NCBI GenBank assembly: GCA_001692895.1
Contig: KV748184.1
Span: forward strand, 2,356,001-2,420,000
Origin: Cenococcum geophilum 1.58
Taxonomy: Eukaryota; Ascomycota; Dothideomycetes; Gloniales; Gloniaceae
Reading direction: 5' to 3'
Length of the DNA: 64,000 nt
In this document: positions 45,660-56,650 of the stretch, in pieces
Layout of the letters: each line of letters starts with the position of its first letter
Position numbering within the stretch: the first letter of the stretch is position 1
Notes under the pieces: model-generated
What the model was told of the DNA's origin: nothing
Seen by the model: only the letters and a program-made list of their open reading frames with translations
Database searches by the model: none
Made by a program: the position numbers and the translations under genes

Positions 45660-46930
45660 ATCGTTAGATTTGCTGATCAGTTTCCTCATTACCTTCCTCC
45701 GTAATCTTATTGTCCTTAATAACCATTACCTTATTGCCGGGCGTAGGCTCTTCCTTAGAACCAATCTCTTCTTCAATTGCATTAAACTCCTCCTTAAAGC
45801 CAAAGCCCCAAACGTCCTTGGGTTTAGTAGGTGGTGGAGTAAGAGCTTCCGTAGCCTTGCGAGCCGCGGAAGCTTGCAATAGTGATATTAAGGGAGTTAT
45901 AGGCTCTCCTTCACCTCTCTAATTGCCTAATTATTAAATACACCTTTCTGCGGGCGACCATACGAGTGCCGAAGACACTCATTTGCCTTAACTATATCCA
46001 TCCGTAATCGAGAGCGATAATCCTTAAGTAAAATCTTACAGCTGCTAAATAGCCTCTTGTATTTATCCGACATAGGAGGCACCGTAAGAATATTAAGGGC
46101 GAAGCAAGCTAAATCGGGCTAGCTCTTAAGGCGATCTAACCAGTATTATAAAACGTTAAAGTGTTCGTCGTTACTAACAGGCTCGCAATTGGTCTTAAGG
46201 TAGGTAGTAAGATTATCTTTTTTAAGCGGTGGAGTTAACTAATCTTGGTAAGAGACTTTAAGGCGCTTATGAGCTTAAGTAGAGGTATACGTCTTCTCTT
46301 GATTTGGCTGCTGCGGTAGAGAGTTTAAATAAGGTAGATTTGAGGGCCTTACTAAATATTTGTCTTTATATTTAAGCCAAAGCTCTATAATTAAAGCTTT
46401 AACTATTGGAATCCACTTCTTCTTTTTATCTGAACTCCCCCATTGCTACTTAAACCACTTTATTTTAAGTGTTAGATTTAGTATAATTGCTATATAGTAC
46501 GCTCTAGTAACATCTGCCTTCTTAAAGTACTTCTTATACTTCTGCTATATAGCTTCTACGCAGCCTATAAGATATTTATAGCTTTATGCCTTATAGCGGC
46601 TCTACTATAGCTTCTGCTTCTTAGCTAAAATCTCTAAGAACTTCTGCCTTATAGTGTCGAGCTTATTTAGAAGCCAATTAAGTGTTTAAAAATGGTCTGT
46701 AAGATTTATTGCATTGCCTTCTACTATAAGAGTAGCCTTATAAAAGGTTTCTAAGTAATCATATAAGTATTTAAGCTCGTTCTAGTAGTAAGGTTAAAGT
46801 ATATTATCCTTAGTAAAAGGCTTTAAGGTAGCTGTTATATATTTATTATAGAAATACTTAACACATTTCCGGTAATTTAGAAAGCGACTTATAGCTATAA
46901 AAAGGGAATTCTATTATGTTTGATTATTCT
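45660..46930 (-). pseudogene. hAT-2 transposase, C-terminal part
   Basis: Minus-strand translation gives ADVTRAYYIAIILNLTLKIKWF, KKKWIPIVKALIIELWLKYKDKYL, YWLDRLKS, and then LACFALNILTVPPMSDKYKRLFSSCKILLKDYRSRLRMDIVKANECLR, shown here in parts: the fungal hAT dimerisation domain (VPPMSDECERLFSS in intact relatives). RIP-type changes include Glu/Cys to Lys/Tyr. The far C-terminus (45879-45664) is Glu- and Lys-rich and open. Confidence 0.85.
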
Positions 46931-46986
46931 AAATTAACTAATTAATGTTAGTATTAATCTATAAGATAAATTAAATATTGCGATCG

Positions 46987-49224
46987 TATTCCTTGCAACG
47001 GTGATTTGGGTCCTTAGGTTATTGATAAGGACCAACCAATTAGATTAGCTAAATTTAGTGCCCATGCTCAGAAATATAAGGTTGGTTATATTTATAATAT
47101 ACCATATAAGATTAATATATAAGATTAATCTTTGGAGTTAAGTCGCTTAATATAAGGCGCCTAGCAGTCGTCCTTTCTGTAAAACGGTATTTTACATATA
47201 CTGCAGCCAAAATAAGTCCTTAGAGGACGCGCGCGCCTTTACTATTCCTTACTATCGCGAGGTTTCCTTATAGTATTAGGTGAAAGCTCTAATAGATTCT
47301 TTTAACGCCTAATATACTATACCTAAGTATACCTGCCAGCCTCTATACAAGCTAAGTAATAAACCTCCCTTAGAAACAGCTTAATTAGCTGATGCTACGC
47401 TATAGGGACCTATACTATATTATGTGTAGAGCGTTAAGGTGGGTGTTTAGATGTAGGATTCTTTTACTTTTAAATTAAGCGTTTAAATAAGGCTCTACTA
47501 AGGTTAATTCAAAATTACTTGTGGGTATTCTCGCGACACTTATAGCGATTAGTAGGGCGGTAGAAAGATAGTAGGAAGTAATTGCTAATTACTATATTAA
47601 GAAGGAAGTGCTATAGAGGCTTCCAGGTTTACCTATAGATCCTCTACGTTATAAAATACGAGTGTAATTAATCCGTAATATCTACACCGTATATATAATG
47701 ATTATACTAGAATATAAAGGTAGGAATAGGCAATAGTTTCTTAAAATTATTGCTAAAGACCTTCCGAGTCTGTCTGGCGCCGCTAGTAGTAAGGGAAGGA
47801 TGTTTTTGTATAGTAATTCTAGTTTAGCGACCTGGTGATGTATAATATTATTAGATTTTAAGCCTTAAAGTTAAATTATAGAACTTACTATTATTAACAG
47901 TACTTATAAAAAGTATAACATTGGCGTCCTTCTAAGTAAACTCCATTACTTAGCCGTCCTTAGAGACCTCTGTATATAATTCTCCCTATAGTATTTAAGC
48001 CGTATAAGTTAATTTAAGCTCTGCAAGCGTCCGGTTAATTTACTTAGCTAACACCTTCTTCTTCTTCTTCTTTCCTTTTATAGTTATAGTTACCTTAATA
48101 TCGCCTTTAAGATCCCCCTGTTCCTCACGTTGTATTTTAGTTGTTTAAATAGTTTTAGCGGCTCCAATACCAAGGCCTCGTAGTCTTATAAGAAGCTTAA
48201 CACTTATAAATAGATTATCGAGCCAAACAACGTGCTTTCTGGGTGGGTAGAGGCGTTTATCTATTTTGGCGTCTTTTTATAAAAGTAAATTAAGAACTAC
48301 CGCCTGCGTCTTTAAAAAGCCTTTATTAATAAAAGACTTATCTAGGTTAACTAGGCCCTTCTTATTACCTTTAGCGTACTATATAAAGTCTAATATATAG
48401 CCCTTATTTGCTAAAATCTATATCTTAAAGCCTTCTAGTATAGGTTTAGATGGAATATTAATAATCTTAGGTATACGGCCTATAAAGCGTTAAATTGTCT
48501 TATTAATAGCAAGGTATATTCCAGGCGTATAGAGCTTCCTATAAGTAAGCCGAATATATTTAGTAAGCTCGTTAACTCTATTAAATATAGATTTAGGTGC
48601 TGTATTATCCTTTGGCCATAGTAATAAGGCTTAAAAGTAATGATTAAGCTGCTGAAATCGGACGATTGAAATATACTTTTTGATAATATGCTCCATACTA
48701 TAGGTGTCTAAATCCTTCCAGTAGTCCTTAATATATGATTTTATAGTAATACCTATATAAATAAGTACACCAAAGTACGCGTATAGTTCCTTTTTATATA
48801 TTGGCTGCTATAGGCGTATATGCTCCTTTTCCTTATGCAATAGATAAAGCTCCGTATGCTTATTTGTCCACTCTATAAGCTTATTTATAATATTCTCTAT
48901 AAAGAATAAGCTAAATAGCTTATAAGGATCATGTGGATCAACGTCTAAAGGGAGGTTTAGTAAGCCATAGTCGTCCCAATTGTTAATATGGAGAGGTTTA
49001 AAATGGGGCAGCGGCCAGGGCTTTGGAGGTACTGTTTTCGCCGTCTTATTTAGAGGAACGTTATATTAAGTTTTCTAAACAAGGTCTATATCGATTCTAG
49101 CATAATTAGAAGGCATGGTGGTGGTGTAATTAATAATTGAATTCTATATAGATATACGCGTTGTTTTAAAAACGGTGTTCCGCACGGACCACTTACTTTG
49201 AGGACCCCGACGTTGCAAGGGATA
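46987..49224 (-). mobile_element. piggyBac-like element A (heavily RIP-mutated)
   Basis: 2,238 bp with ends TATTCCTTGCAACG and CGTTGCAAGGGATA. It is collinear with element B (50635-52862) but far more AT-rich, with TAA/TAG throughout; for example a CACACG block in B reads CATATA here. It interrupts the hAT-2 transposase between its N- and C-terminal parts. Confidence 0.8.
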
Positions 49225-49259
49225 GAGACTCTTACGATTTTTAACCGGCGTTTTAGAAA

Positions 49260-50593
49260 ATCTATAACCGAGCCAATTAACCCCCCTACTTATAACGTTA
49301 GAGGGGTGCAGTTTGCTTAAATCTTAACACCAAATGCCTATATAAGATCTTAGTACCTACCTCTAAGCCATTAAACTTAGTTAACGAACCTTCTATTTAA
49401 ATCTTTGTAAAGAAACTATAACGCTAGGGGGTTAGACGAATATATTAGATAATATTATAAAGTAATCTAACTGCTCCGCGCTTTCGCTAAAGCTTTTTAA
49501 CGGTTGCTATATTCCAATTATAATAGGCCGCAGAGAGCTGCTTATAAATCTTCTTAGAGTCCTTTCCTATAATAAACGCCTAGGCGTAAAGGTTTATAAT
49601 ATAGCTAAAGCAACGTAGCCGACATGCCTTCTACTATTTTACTAATATATTACTATAGAGAGCTTAAAAAACTGCATTAATATAAGTATTATTCGACTCC
49701 GCATTATTAGCCATAAAATATCCTATATTACTATAGATCTTATACTCCTTAAAGAGAGCGATAAGTACACCAGCTTAATTCTCGCCGCTATATTTACCTA
49801 AAATCTCTTATAATCCAAGAACAATATTATAACGCCTTCCTCTCCTGTTAATAAAATAAGCAACCACCTTAAGAACTACGTGCGCATTAGGGGACGTTTA
49901 AAGATTAAAGAATATTAATATCGCGCTATAAGCTTCCTTAAGGTCCTTCTTTAATTACTCCTTCTATTTTTTATACGCCGCAATAACCTAACCCTAAATT
50001 GTATTTACGGCCTTTAGAAGGAGCTTCTTAAGGCCTAAGTATAAGAAGAATAGGAGCTGTCGGAAATACACGTTCTTAAATTAGAAAAAGGCAATATGGC
50101 AATACATAATCTATTAAATTAGGAGCCGTTTAAAACTGTTAAAATTATAACTTATCTTAAGAGCCCACCAAGTAGGGTACTCCTTAATCATTAGCTGATC
50201 TAATTTAGGTGGACTACCGTTCTGGAGCTCGCCGCTAACCCTATGCATATTATGGTCTTCCGTAAGGTAATCCAAAGCCGTACACCTTCCTTTTGACACG
50301 ATCATAAGCTCCTAGTAGCGCTTCTACTTTTCACAAAGCCAGCAGTAAAAATACGTGGTTTTGCCATTCAAATCTTTTAGGAAGATATCCTTACCCCACC
50401 GCCAGATCGGTGACGTTTGTTGCTTAGTATACTTTGGCTGCTTTACAAGAGATTTACACCGAATATACTGTCTACCGTAGAGCCGAAACTCGTTAACTCC
50501 CTTAGAGTCGTCGGCCTTTGGATTAATTGATTTTGGTGCAAGGATAACGTCGTCAGTGGGCGCGGCTGCGCGTATAGGAAAGAATCGCTCCAT
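49260..50593 (-). pseudogene. hAT-2 transposase, N-terminal part with BED-like zinc finger
   Basis: Starts at 50593 (MERFFPIRAAAPTDD). A zinc-finger pattern is seen as TTYFYCWLCEK (C-x2-C), followed downstream by ALDYLTEDHNMH. Two frames, 50593-50324 and 50305-50114, are open; after that RIP stops dominate. Continuity with 46930-45660 is broken by piggyBac-like element A. Confidence 0.8.
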
Positions 50594-50634
50594 GGCAATT
50601 AAGGTAGGTAAAATCGAGTCACCAAGTAATCAAG

Positions 50635-52862
50635 TATCCCTTAACCCGTCAAAATTGGTCGTACGGTTATTGATAAGGGCTAGCCAATCAGATCAATTGG
50701 ATCAAGGCCCCGTGCTCAGAAATATAAAGTCACCGACACCACCAATTCTCATACAAAAGTAATATATAAAGCTTATTCTTTAGAGTTAAGTCGCTCTATA
50801 TGAGGTAGCCAACAGTCATCCTTCCTGCAGAACGGTATTTGGCACACGCCGCAGCCAAATAGAGTACTTGGCGCCTTCTTCCTCCTCTGCCAATCCTCAC
50901 TATCGCGAGGTTTCATTGTAGTATTTGGTGATATCTTTAAGAGAGCCTTCCTGCGTCCCTTATGCTCTACCTATGTCTTCCTGCCAGCCTCTATGCACGC
51001 CGAACAGTATTTAGGCTTCTTCCAGAGCTTTACTAGCGTGTGGTTCTCTGTAGGATACCATATAATCTCGTTTGTAGAGCGTCGGGGGGGGTCCTCCATA
51101 GTGTAAGCCTTTCACTTGCGAATTAAGCGCTTAAATAGGGCATTGCGGAGGTCAATTCGAAATTGCTTATGGCCATCCTTTCGGCATGCCCGGCGATCGG
51201 TAGGAGTATAGGAAGACAGTAAGAAGCAGTTGCTAATTACTGTATCAAGAAGGAAGTGCCATATAGGCTTCCAGGTCTGCCGGTGGGTTCTCTGCGTAGT
51301 AAAATACGAGCGCAATTAATCAGCGATATCTACACCGCACATGTAGTGATTGTAGTAGAAAATAAAGGTAGGAATAAGCAACCACTTCTGGACCTCATCG
51401 CCGAAGACCTTTTGAGTCTGCCTAGCGCTGCTAGAAGTGAGCGGAGGCCGTTTTCGTAGGTCCTCAATCTTCTGTTGACCTGGTGATGTATAACGTCATT
51501 AGTTTTAAGCCTTAAAATACAATTATAGAACTTACCGTCATCAATAGTACTCATAAAAAGCACTACATTGGCGTCCTTCTAAGCAAACTCTATTACCTGG
51601 CCGTCTTTAGAAAGCTTGCTATACAATTGTCCCCATAGAATTTAAGCCGCATAGGTTAATTTAAGCTCCACAAGTGTTCGATTAATTTGCTCAGCAGGCA
51701 CCTTCTTCTTTCCTTTTATAGTTGTAGCCGCGTCAATATCGGCCTCAAGATCCCCCTGCTCCTCCCGCTGTGTTCTAGTTATTCTAACAGTTCCTGCACC
51801 TCCAATTCCAAGGCTTCGTAGTTTGGTAAGAAGCTTAACGCTTATAAATAGGTTATCAAGCCATACAACGCGCTTGTTAGGTAGGTAGAGGCGCTCATCT
51901 ATTTCGGCGTCTTTCTGGAGGAGTAAATCAAGGACTACTGCCTGCGTCTTTGAAAAGCCTTCCTCAGTAAAAGACTGATCTAAATTAACTGGGCCTTTCT
52001 TATCACCTTTAGCATGCCATATAAAGTCCAGTATATAGCCCCCATTCGCTAGAACCCATATTTTAAAGCCTTCTGGTATAGGCTTTAATAGAATATTAAT
52101 AATTTCAGAGGCACGGCCCATAAAGTGCTGAATCGTTTCATCGACGGCAAGGTGGGTTCTAGGAGTGTAGAGCTTCCTGCAAGCAAGTCGAATATGCTTA
52201 ACCAGCTCGTTAATTCGGGTGAACGTAGATTTAGGTGTTTTATCAGACTTTGGCCACGGTGGTGAGGCTCGAAAGTGGCGATCAAGCTACTGAAATCTAG
52301 CAACTCCCATATACTTTTTGACGATATGCTCAGTACTATAGGTATTCAAATCCTTCCAGTAGTCCTCAATGCACGATTCTATGGTAATGCCCATATGAAT
52401 TAGCACACCAAAGTACGCGTAGAGTTCTTGCTTGCATGTTAGCTGCCACGCGCGTGGGTGTTCCTTTTCCTCATCTGGTGGATAAAGCTCCGCGTGCTTA
52501 TTCGTCCATTCCACAAGCTTATCCATAATCTCATCTGTAAAGAATAGACTGAATAGCCCGAAAGGATCGTGTGGATCAACGTTGGAAGGAAGATTTGATG
52601 AGCCATAGTTGCTCCAATCGTTAATATGGAGAGGCTTGAATTTAGGTAGAGGCCATAGCTTAGGGGGAGGCTTTTTGGCGGTCTTATTTGGGGGTACATT
52701 GTATTGAGTCTTCGGAACAAGGTCTACATCAATTCTAGCGTGATTAGAAGGCATAGTGGTAGTGTAATTGATAATTGAATTCTATATAGATACACGCGTT
52801 GTTTTGATCCCGATGTTCGTGCACGGACCTACCTCAATTCGGTCCTGACGGGTTAAGGGATA
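50635..52862 (-). mobile_element. piggyBac-like element B
   Basis: 2,228 bp; inverted ends AGTATCCCTTAACCCGTCA (50633-50651) and TGACGGGTTAAGGGATACT (52846-52864) match over 19 bp. It sits within hAT-2 between the transposase start and the right end, so it is the second insertion in that element. Less mutated than copy A. TTAA, the usual piggyBac target, lies inside the inverted repeat next to CCCGTCA. Confidence 0.85.
50797..52754 (-). pseudogene. piggyBac-like transposase (DDE_Tnp_1_7), element B
   Basis: Start MPSNHARIDVDLVPKTQ at 52754. DDE_Tnp_1_7 blocks: DPFGLFSLFFTDEIMDKLVEWTN, then LAVDETIQHFMGRA (first Asp), VWLDNLFISVKLLTKL (second Asp), and NHYMCGVDIAD (third Asp). After it come TWKPIWHFLLDTVISNC and a Cys-rich tail CGVCQIPFC..DDCW. 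A 56-bp intron (51535-51480, gtaagt..ccag) restores the frame after STIDDG. Four in-frame stops remain, each one transition away from Gln or Trp, which is what RIP makes. Inactive as read; all three catalytic Asp are present. Confidence 0.85.
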
Positions 52863-53162
52863 CTAGGAAGAAAAGGAAATGAGCAGGCTTCATAGATTGT
52901 ATGGGGGAAGCTCCTATTCTAGAAAACCAAGTCATTGTACGGCTCTACCGATTGGCTCAACACCACGCTCTGACACCTCATTGATCCTTCCTCTATAGCC
53001 ACCTTCTTCTAATTGGATATACGACTGGCGCTCCAAGAGCTCCAAAGCCTCAAAATCCACTCCACGCCACCAATCAAATCACCGGATCCACAGCCAATGC
53101 AAATCGGCTCCAGCCAGACGCGCCAAATCGGCTCCAGTCCAAATAGATCACTGAATGCGAAG

Positions 53163-53759
53163 ATGTTGTGCGCCAGGACGAGAACGTGTTTTCGGTGATA
53201 GGAGGATTGCCCGCTTGCGGGCCAGGCACACTGCAGATACACTGCTTTCGCCGCCATAAGCCTTTGGTTGAGGTGCGGCTCAGCCTTGACGACCCTAAAG
53301 GCGCCGTATCCGCTTAGTTTTCAAACAGCCCCAATTGTTGAGCATCATTACACACTGTTTGGAATAGGCCAGGCTTTTGAATTAAGTTCCGCTGGAGAGT
53401 CTTAATTTGTGATTCCTTGGAGTCCGTCAGTAGCGGTATGATATCAAGGGCATTTATACATACCAAGTCCTTAATCCGTGATTTGGAAGACTTCTGCGAG
53501 AATTTTACGTTTATGATTGCTTCCGCATGTTCATTTAGGACCATAAGGACATTCTTTCCAATCGTCTGGTCATCTATCGGACCATGGTTAGCATGACCTT
53601 CAAGAACTTACAGGTAGCTCCGTTTGAAGTGAAACATAATATTGCTACATCTTCTTCATCCCCCAGAGGTATGTCTCATCTTGTTCCATGACACGGAACT
53701 TGGAGCAGCAGGCCTCTAACCTCTCAAATCCATAAGCGACAATCTCTACAACCAAAGAA
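53163..53759. other. No gene recognised; possible 3' part of the phosphorylase-domain gene
   Basis: Frames on the minus strand (for example 53544-53314) have no known domain. Because hAT-2 inserted immediately next to this stretch, it may be the remains of a longer host gene whose N-terminus is the phosphorylase domain at 53760-54740. Confidence 0.35.
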
Positions 53760-54740
53760 CTACTCACTCCTAATAGGACCTAATCTCTCAATAGCTTGGG
53801 GAGGAATCTCCAACAATAGTCTCTTAGCATAGGCAGCCGCAATTGCAGCAGCGTAAGGCTGCCGCTGCCAGTTCTTGTGCGAGTCTGCGTAATCGCTGAC
53901 GCCACGGATAATGAAGCAAGGAAAGTTATCCATTAGACCAGCGGCCTCCATCTCAAAACATATCACATTATCCCTGTTCGCTAGATGGTCTCGAACAAGT
54001 GCGTCCTTCATGACTGAATTTCCAGAGGCTATGTTGCCATAGTGAACTCTAGGATGCGTAGGATACTTGCGTTTTGATCGCCCCACTATGTTGGCCTTGC
54101 TTTTCGCGCAGCCGTAGCAGTTGGGATTGTTGTTGATATGCTTGTACTCTGCTTTGAAAAGTCGGTCGGATTTTGCACCAGGATATTTGAACTCGTCAGC
54201 CCACTCTGGAAACGGCGTGAACGCTTGTGTGACCAGATTCGATATCTCCTTTCCCAAGTGGTACGTTCCTTCCAGTCTCTTCATCGCCGTCCTAAGCAAC
54301 ATAGGCGGCTTGTTTAGCGATCCTAACCGCTTGAATCCATCATACTCCATCCTACCCAAGTCGTACTGTATAACCCCTCCTCCCTGTCCAGTCGGATCTG
54401 ACACCACGATATCTCCAAGCCGAATGTCTTTGTCTTCACTGGGTATGCCACCACCAATCCCCACCGTGAGACCGAATCGAAGAGATGGAAAGGCAAAATC
54501 CATCATGNTAGCAGCTTTTGCGGCGGCAACAGTGCCATATTCGGGGAGGCAGGCCATGACAACGTTGTGTTTCCCAATTCTACCCAAGACGTAGTTATTG
54601 CCATCCGACCGATTCACGCTTTCGAGTGGGGGGTGACGTTTGTCTAGCATGACTTGAGCAGCTTTCAACTCTGTCGACAACGCGCAGATCCATCCGACTG
54701 TGTATTCTTCTGGAAGGTGACTCTCAAGCCCAATTTCCAT
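53760..54740 (-). CDS. Nucleoside phosphorylase superfamily domain protein (PNP_UDP_1)
   Basis: About 326 residues from ATG 54740. In fungi this domain (purine/uridine phosphorylase and MTA/SAH nucleosidase fold) often forms the N-terminus of NLR-like or ankyrin proteins. Visible blocks: YTVGWICALSTELKAAQVML, then GLTVGIGGGIPSEDKDIRLGDIVVS, SGNSVMKD, CFEMEAAGLMDNFPCFIIRG and VSDYADSHKN. These match the family's substrate-binding Met-Glu pair and the Asp of the base-binding loop. The frame is open upstream to ATG 54953 but that part looks non-homologous. The last codons overlap a good donor (GTGAGT), so the gene may have continued. One N at 54508. Confidence 0.8.
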   Translation of the reverse strand: MEIGLESHLPEEYTVGWICALSTELKAAQVMLDKRHPPLESVNRSDGNNYVLGRIGKHNVVMACLPEYGTVAAAKAAXMMDFAFPSLRFGLTVGIGGGIPSEDKDIRLGDIVVSDPTGQGGGVIQYDLGRMEYDGFKRLGSLNKPPMLLRTAMKRLEGTYHLGKEISNLVTQAFTPFPEWADEFKYPGAKSDRLFKAEYKHINNNPNCYGCAKSKANIVGRSKRKYPTHPRVHYGNIASGNSVMKDALVRDHLANRDNVICFEMEAAGLMDNFPCFIIRGVSDYADSHKNWQRQPYAAAIAAAYAKRLLLEIPPQAIERLGPIRSE

Positions 54741-54868
54741 GCTCAGCGAACCGGACCCTCCAGGCATTAATGTCATGACGAGGGTATGTAGTGGTGCAAA
54801 AAGCCGGGTCAGGCCCCAGCCTCGCCGAGGCTGATTCGGTCCAATCTGTGGACAGTCGATTCTGATAA

Positions 54869-55126
54869 AGCCTGTACGAGCTTCGTTGTCCCCCCCATGT
54901 GCACGCGCAACCACACACAGCAATTTCGCTTTGTACGCACTAGAGAATTTCAAGTTTAGTTCTTGTAAGTAAGCTTAAAAATTAAAGACTTTGCCTTTCT
55001 TGTGAGTGCACGGCTCTTTTGGCAAGCGGACAGTATCTACGCTGGATGGTGCACTTGACTAGTGATTACCGAAATTGCTGTGTGTAGTTGCGCACACATG
55101 GGGGGACACCGAAGCTCGTACAAGCT
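54869..55126. repeat. ~58-bp inverted repeat with 141-bp spacer
   Basis: The left arm 54869-54928 and right arm 55070-55126 are inverted copies. The right arm reads GAAATTGCTGTGTGTAGTTG, then CGCACACATGGGGGGACA and GAAGCTCGTACAAGCT; the complement of the left arm is nearly the same. It lies upstream of the phosphorylase-domain start. Confidence 0.8.
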
Positions 55127-55396
55127 GTAGCTCAAGGAGAGTATATACTACAGTATGAAGATCTGCCTATAAAAGAATTATTGCGGATGCAGTTGTCTAG
55201 AACAGCAGAATTGTCCCTGATCGTTGGAAGGCGCAGCTGCGTAGCTAATCGACGCTTGTTCAGACAAGGCTGCAGAGTACCGGCACAATCGGAACGATGA
55301 GGCCGAACGTTGCGTGGCTCGTTAAGATTTACAGTAAAGCGATCAAGGCGATAGTGGCGTAGCTACGGTGTTGATTGATGTGCTTACAGTCGCATG
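55127..55396. other. No gene recognised
   Basis: GC-normal spacer between the inverted repeat and the Helitron-associated repeat. Confidence 0.4.
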
Positions 55397-55721
55397 TCCG
55401 TTAACGTGATTCTATGGTCTGAGCTCGCTCTTCTTGCGCGAAGCCCTTGCGAGGAGCCTGAGTACTCCCACCCCCCAATTTACCCCCTTTTCTCTCGAGG
55501 GTGGCTAACTACTTGTATCTTGCGCGCAGCGCTACAAGTAAGTCCCCTTCTCCCCCTAAATCAACCGGGTTGTCCTATAAGTAGAGTGTAGTAGTAATAC
55601 AGCTAGGTAGCAGTTAAGAAGTGATTTTCTTTAAATTATCTCATCTTTTATTACTTTCTTAGCTTTGGGGTTTTTCAAGCCCGCTGCACTAGCCCAATTA
55701 ATTTAGATATATAATAATTGC
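55397..55721. repeat. Second copy of the 14.47-14.77 kb repeat
   Basis: Same order of blocks as 14474-14770, with an additional ~22 bp near the start (TCTTCTTGCGCGAAGCCC) and about 55 bp extra before the hairpin. See the first copy. Confidence 0.7.
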
Positions 55722-55770
55722 ATTCAAAACGATAATACTAATGAGTTTAGCCAAATCCCTAACATGCGGA

Positions 55771-55788
55771 ACGTTGATCCTCCAACGT
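55771..55788 (-). other. Helitron 3' hairpin
   Basis: ACGTTG, six-base loop, CAACGT. The partner element at 14.8 kb has a hairpin at the same place with a different but still complementary stem (TCGTT..AACGA). Confidence 0.6.
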
Positions 55789-55948
55789 AAATTTTGACCC
55801 GAGTTTATAAGTAATAAGCCAATCAATTTTAGAGCTTTATTATATAGACTTTAATTAATATATATAGAGATAAGGTTTTCTAGGGGGAGACCCCCTAGGA
55901 CCCCCCTATATAGAGCTTTTGCTTAATTTAGAAGTAGTAGTAAGATTA

Positions 55949-56008
55949 AGGCGCCTTAGTCACTACTAGGTAAGGATCTACTACAGTAACCGAGGCGCCC
56001 TACTTAAG
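55949..56008. repeat. Foldback with GGCGCC arms
   Basis: The left arm AAGGCGCCTTAGTCACTACT and right arm CTACAGTAACCGAGGCGCCC are imperfectly complementary. The arm sequence resembles the hairpin at 57207-57250. Confidence 0.55.
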
Positions 56009-56650
56009 CTGGGCTTAAGGATTATATTGGTCACAAATCTAGTATATATTTAGACTGCAGAGCTTTAATACAGAGCCCTCTACGTAGGATCTAATATAGT
56101 AGATTATAATTCTAATTTAAAGCTTTATATACTAAATATTTTTAATACTTAATAACTAAATCGCCGCATAGCCGGAATTAAAGTAAGTCTACTACCCCAA
56201 CTTAATTAAATACGCGTGTAGGAAGAGATATAACTATATATAGAGACGTCTAACATAATTGAGTAACCATATTATTGCCCACCTAGTTCGGACGTACGAT
56301 GACGCGATAGCTTGGTAATAATATAATAGCTCAGCGCCGAGTAATGGGAGGGGGAAGGAGGGGGAGGAGATTGGGGGTGGCTTGGCCACTGCAAGAAGGT
56401 CATAATATTAGTATAGTGTTAAACTTTAAAAATTGTATCCCGGGAGCTTAATTGACAACCCCTATATAAAATATTAACAACGTTTAATTATAGAGCTTTA
56501 AACCGGTAGATCTTCTAGGAATGCCTATTATAAGCAGCTCCGAGTATAAAATCTAGAATATTTAGTAGTAGTGTAAGTATGGGACGGGGTATATATTTAC
56601 GTTCCCAAATATCGTTATATAATGTAATTTTTAGGTAACAAAAACCGCCG

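Larger units (their letters stand above)
45475..53154 (-). mobile_element. hAT-2 DNA transposon, carrying two piggyBac-like elements
   Basis: Ends: CAGTGATCTATTTGGACTGG at left and its complement CCAGTCCAAATAGATCACTG at right (right end 53153, or 53154 with one extra A). Flanking duplication is ATGCGAAG (45467-45474 and 53155-53162). The transposase is on the minus strand in two pieces, 50593-49260 and 46930-45660. Total 7.7 kb; removing the two ~2.23 kb insertions leaves about 3.2 kb, the same as hAT-1. Confidence 0.88.

Noticed and set aside
54121-54594. 157-residue plus-strand frame
   Set aside because: Shadow of the nucleoside phosphorylase domain on the minus strand.
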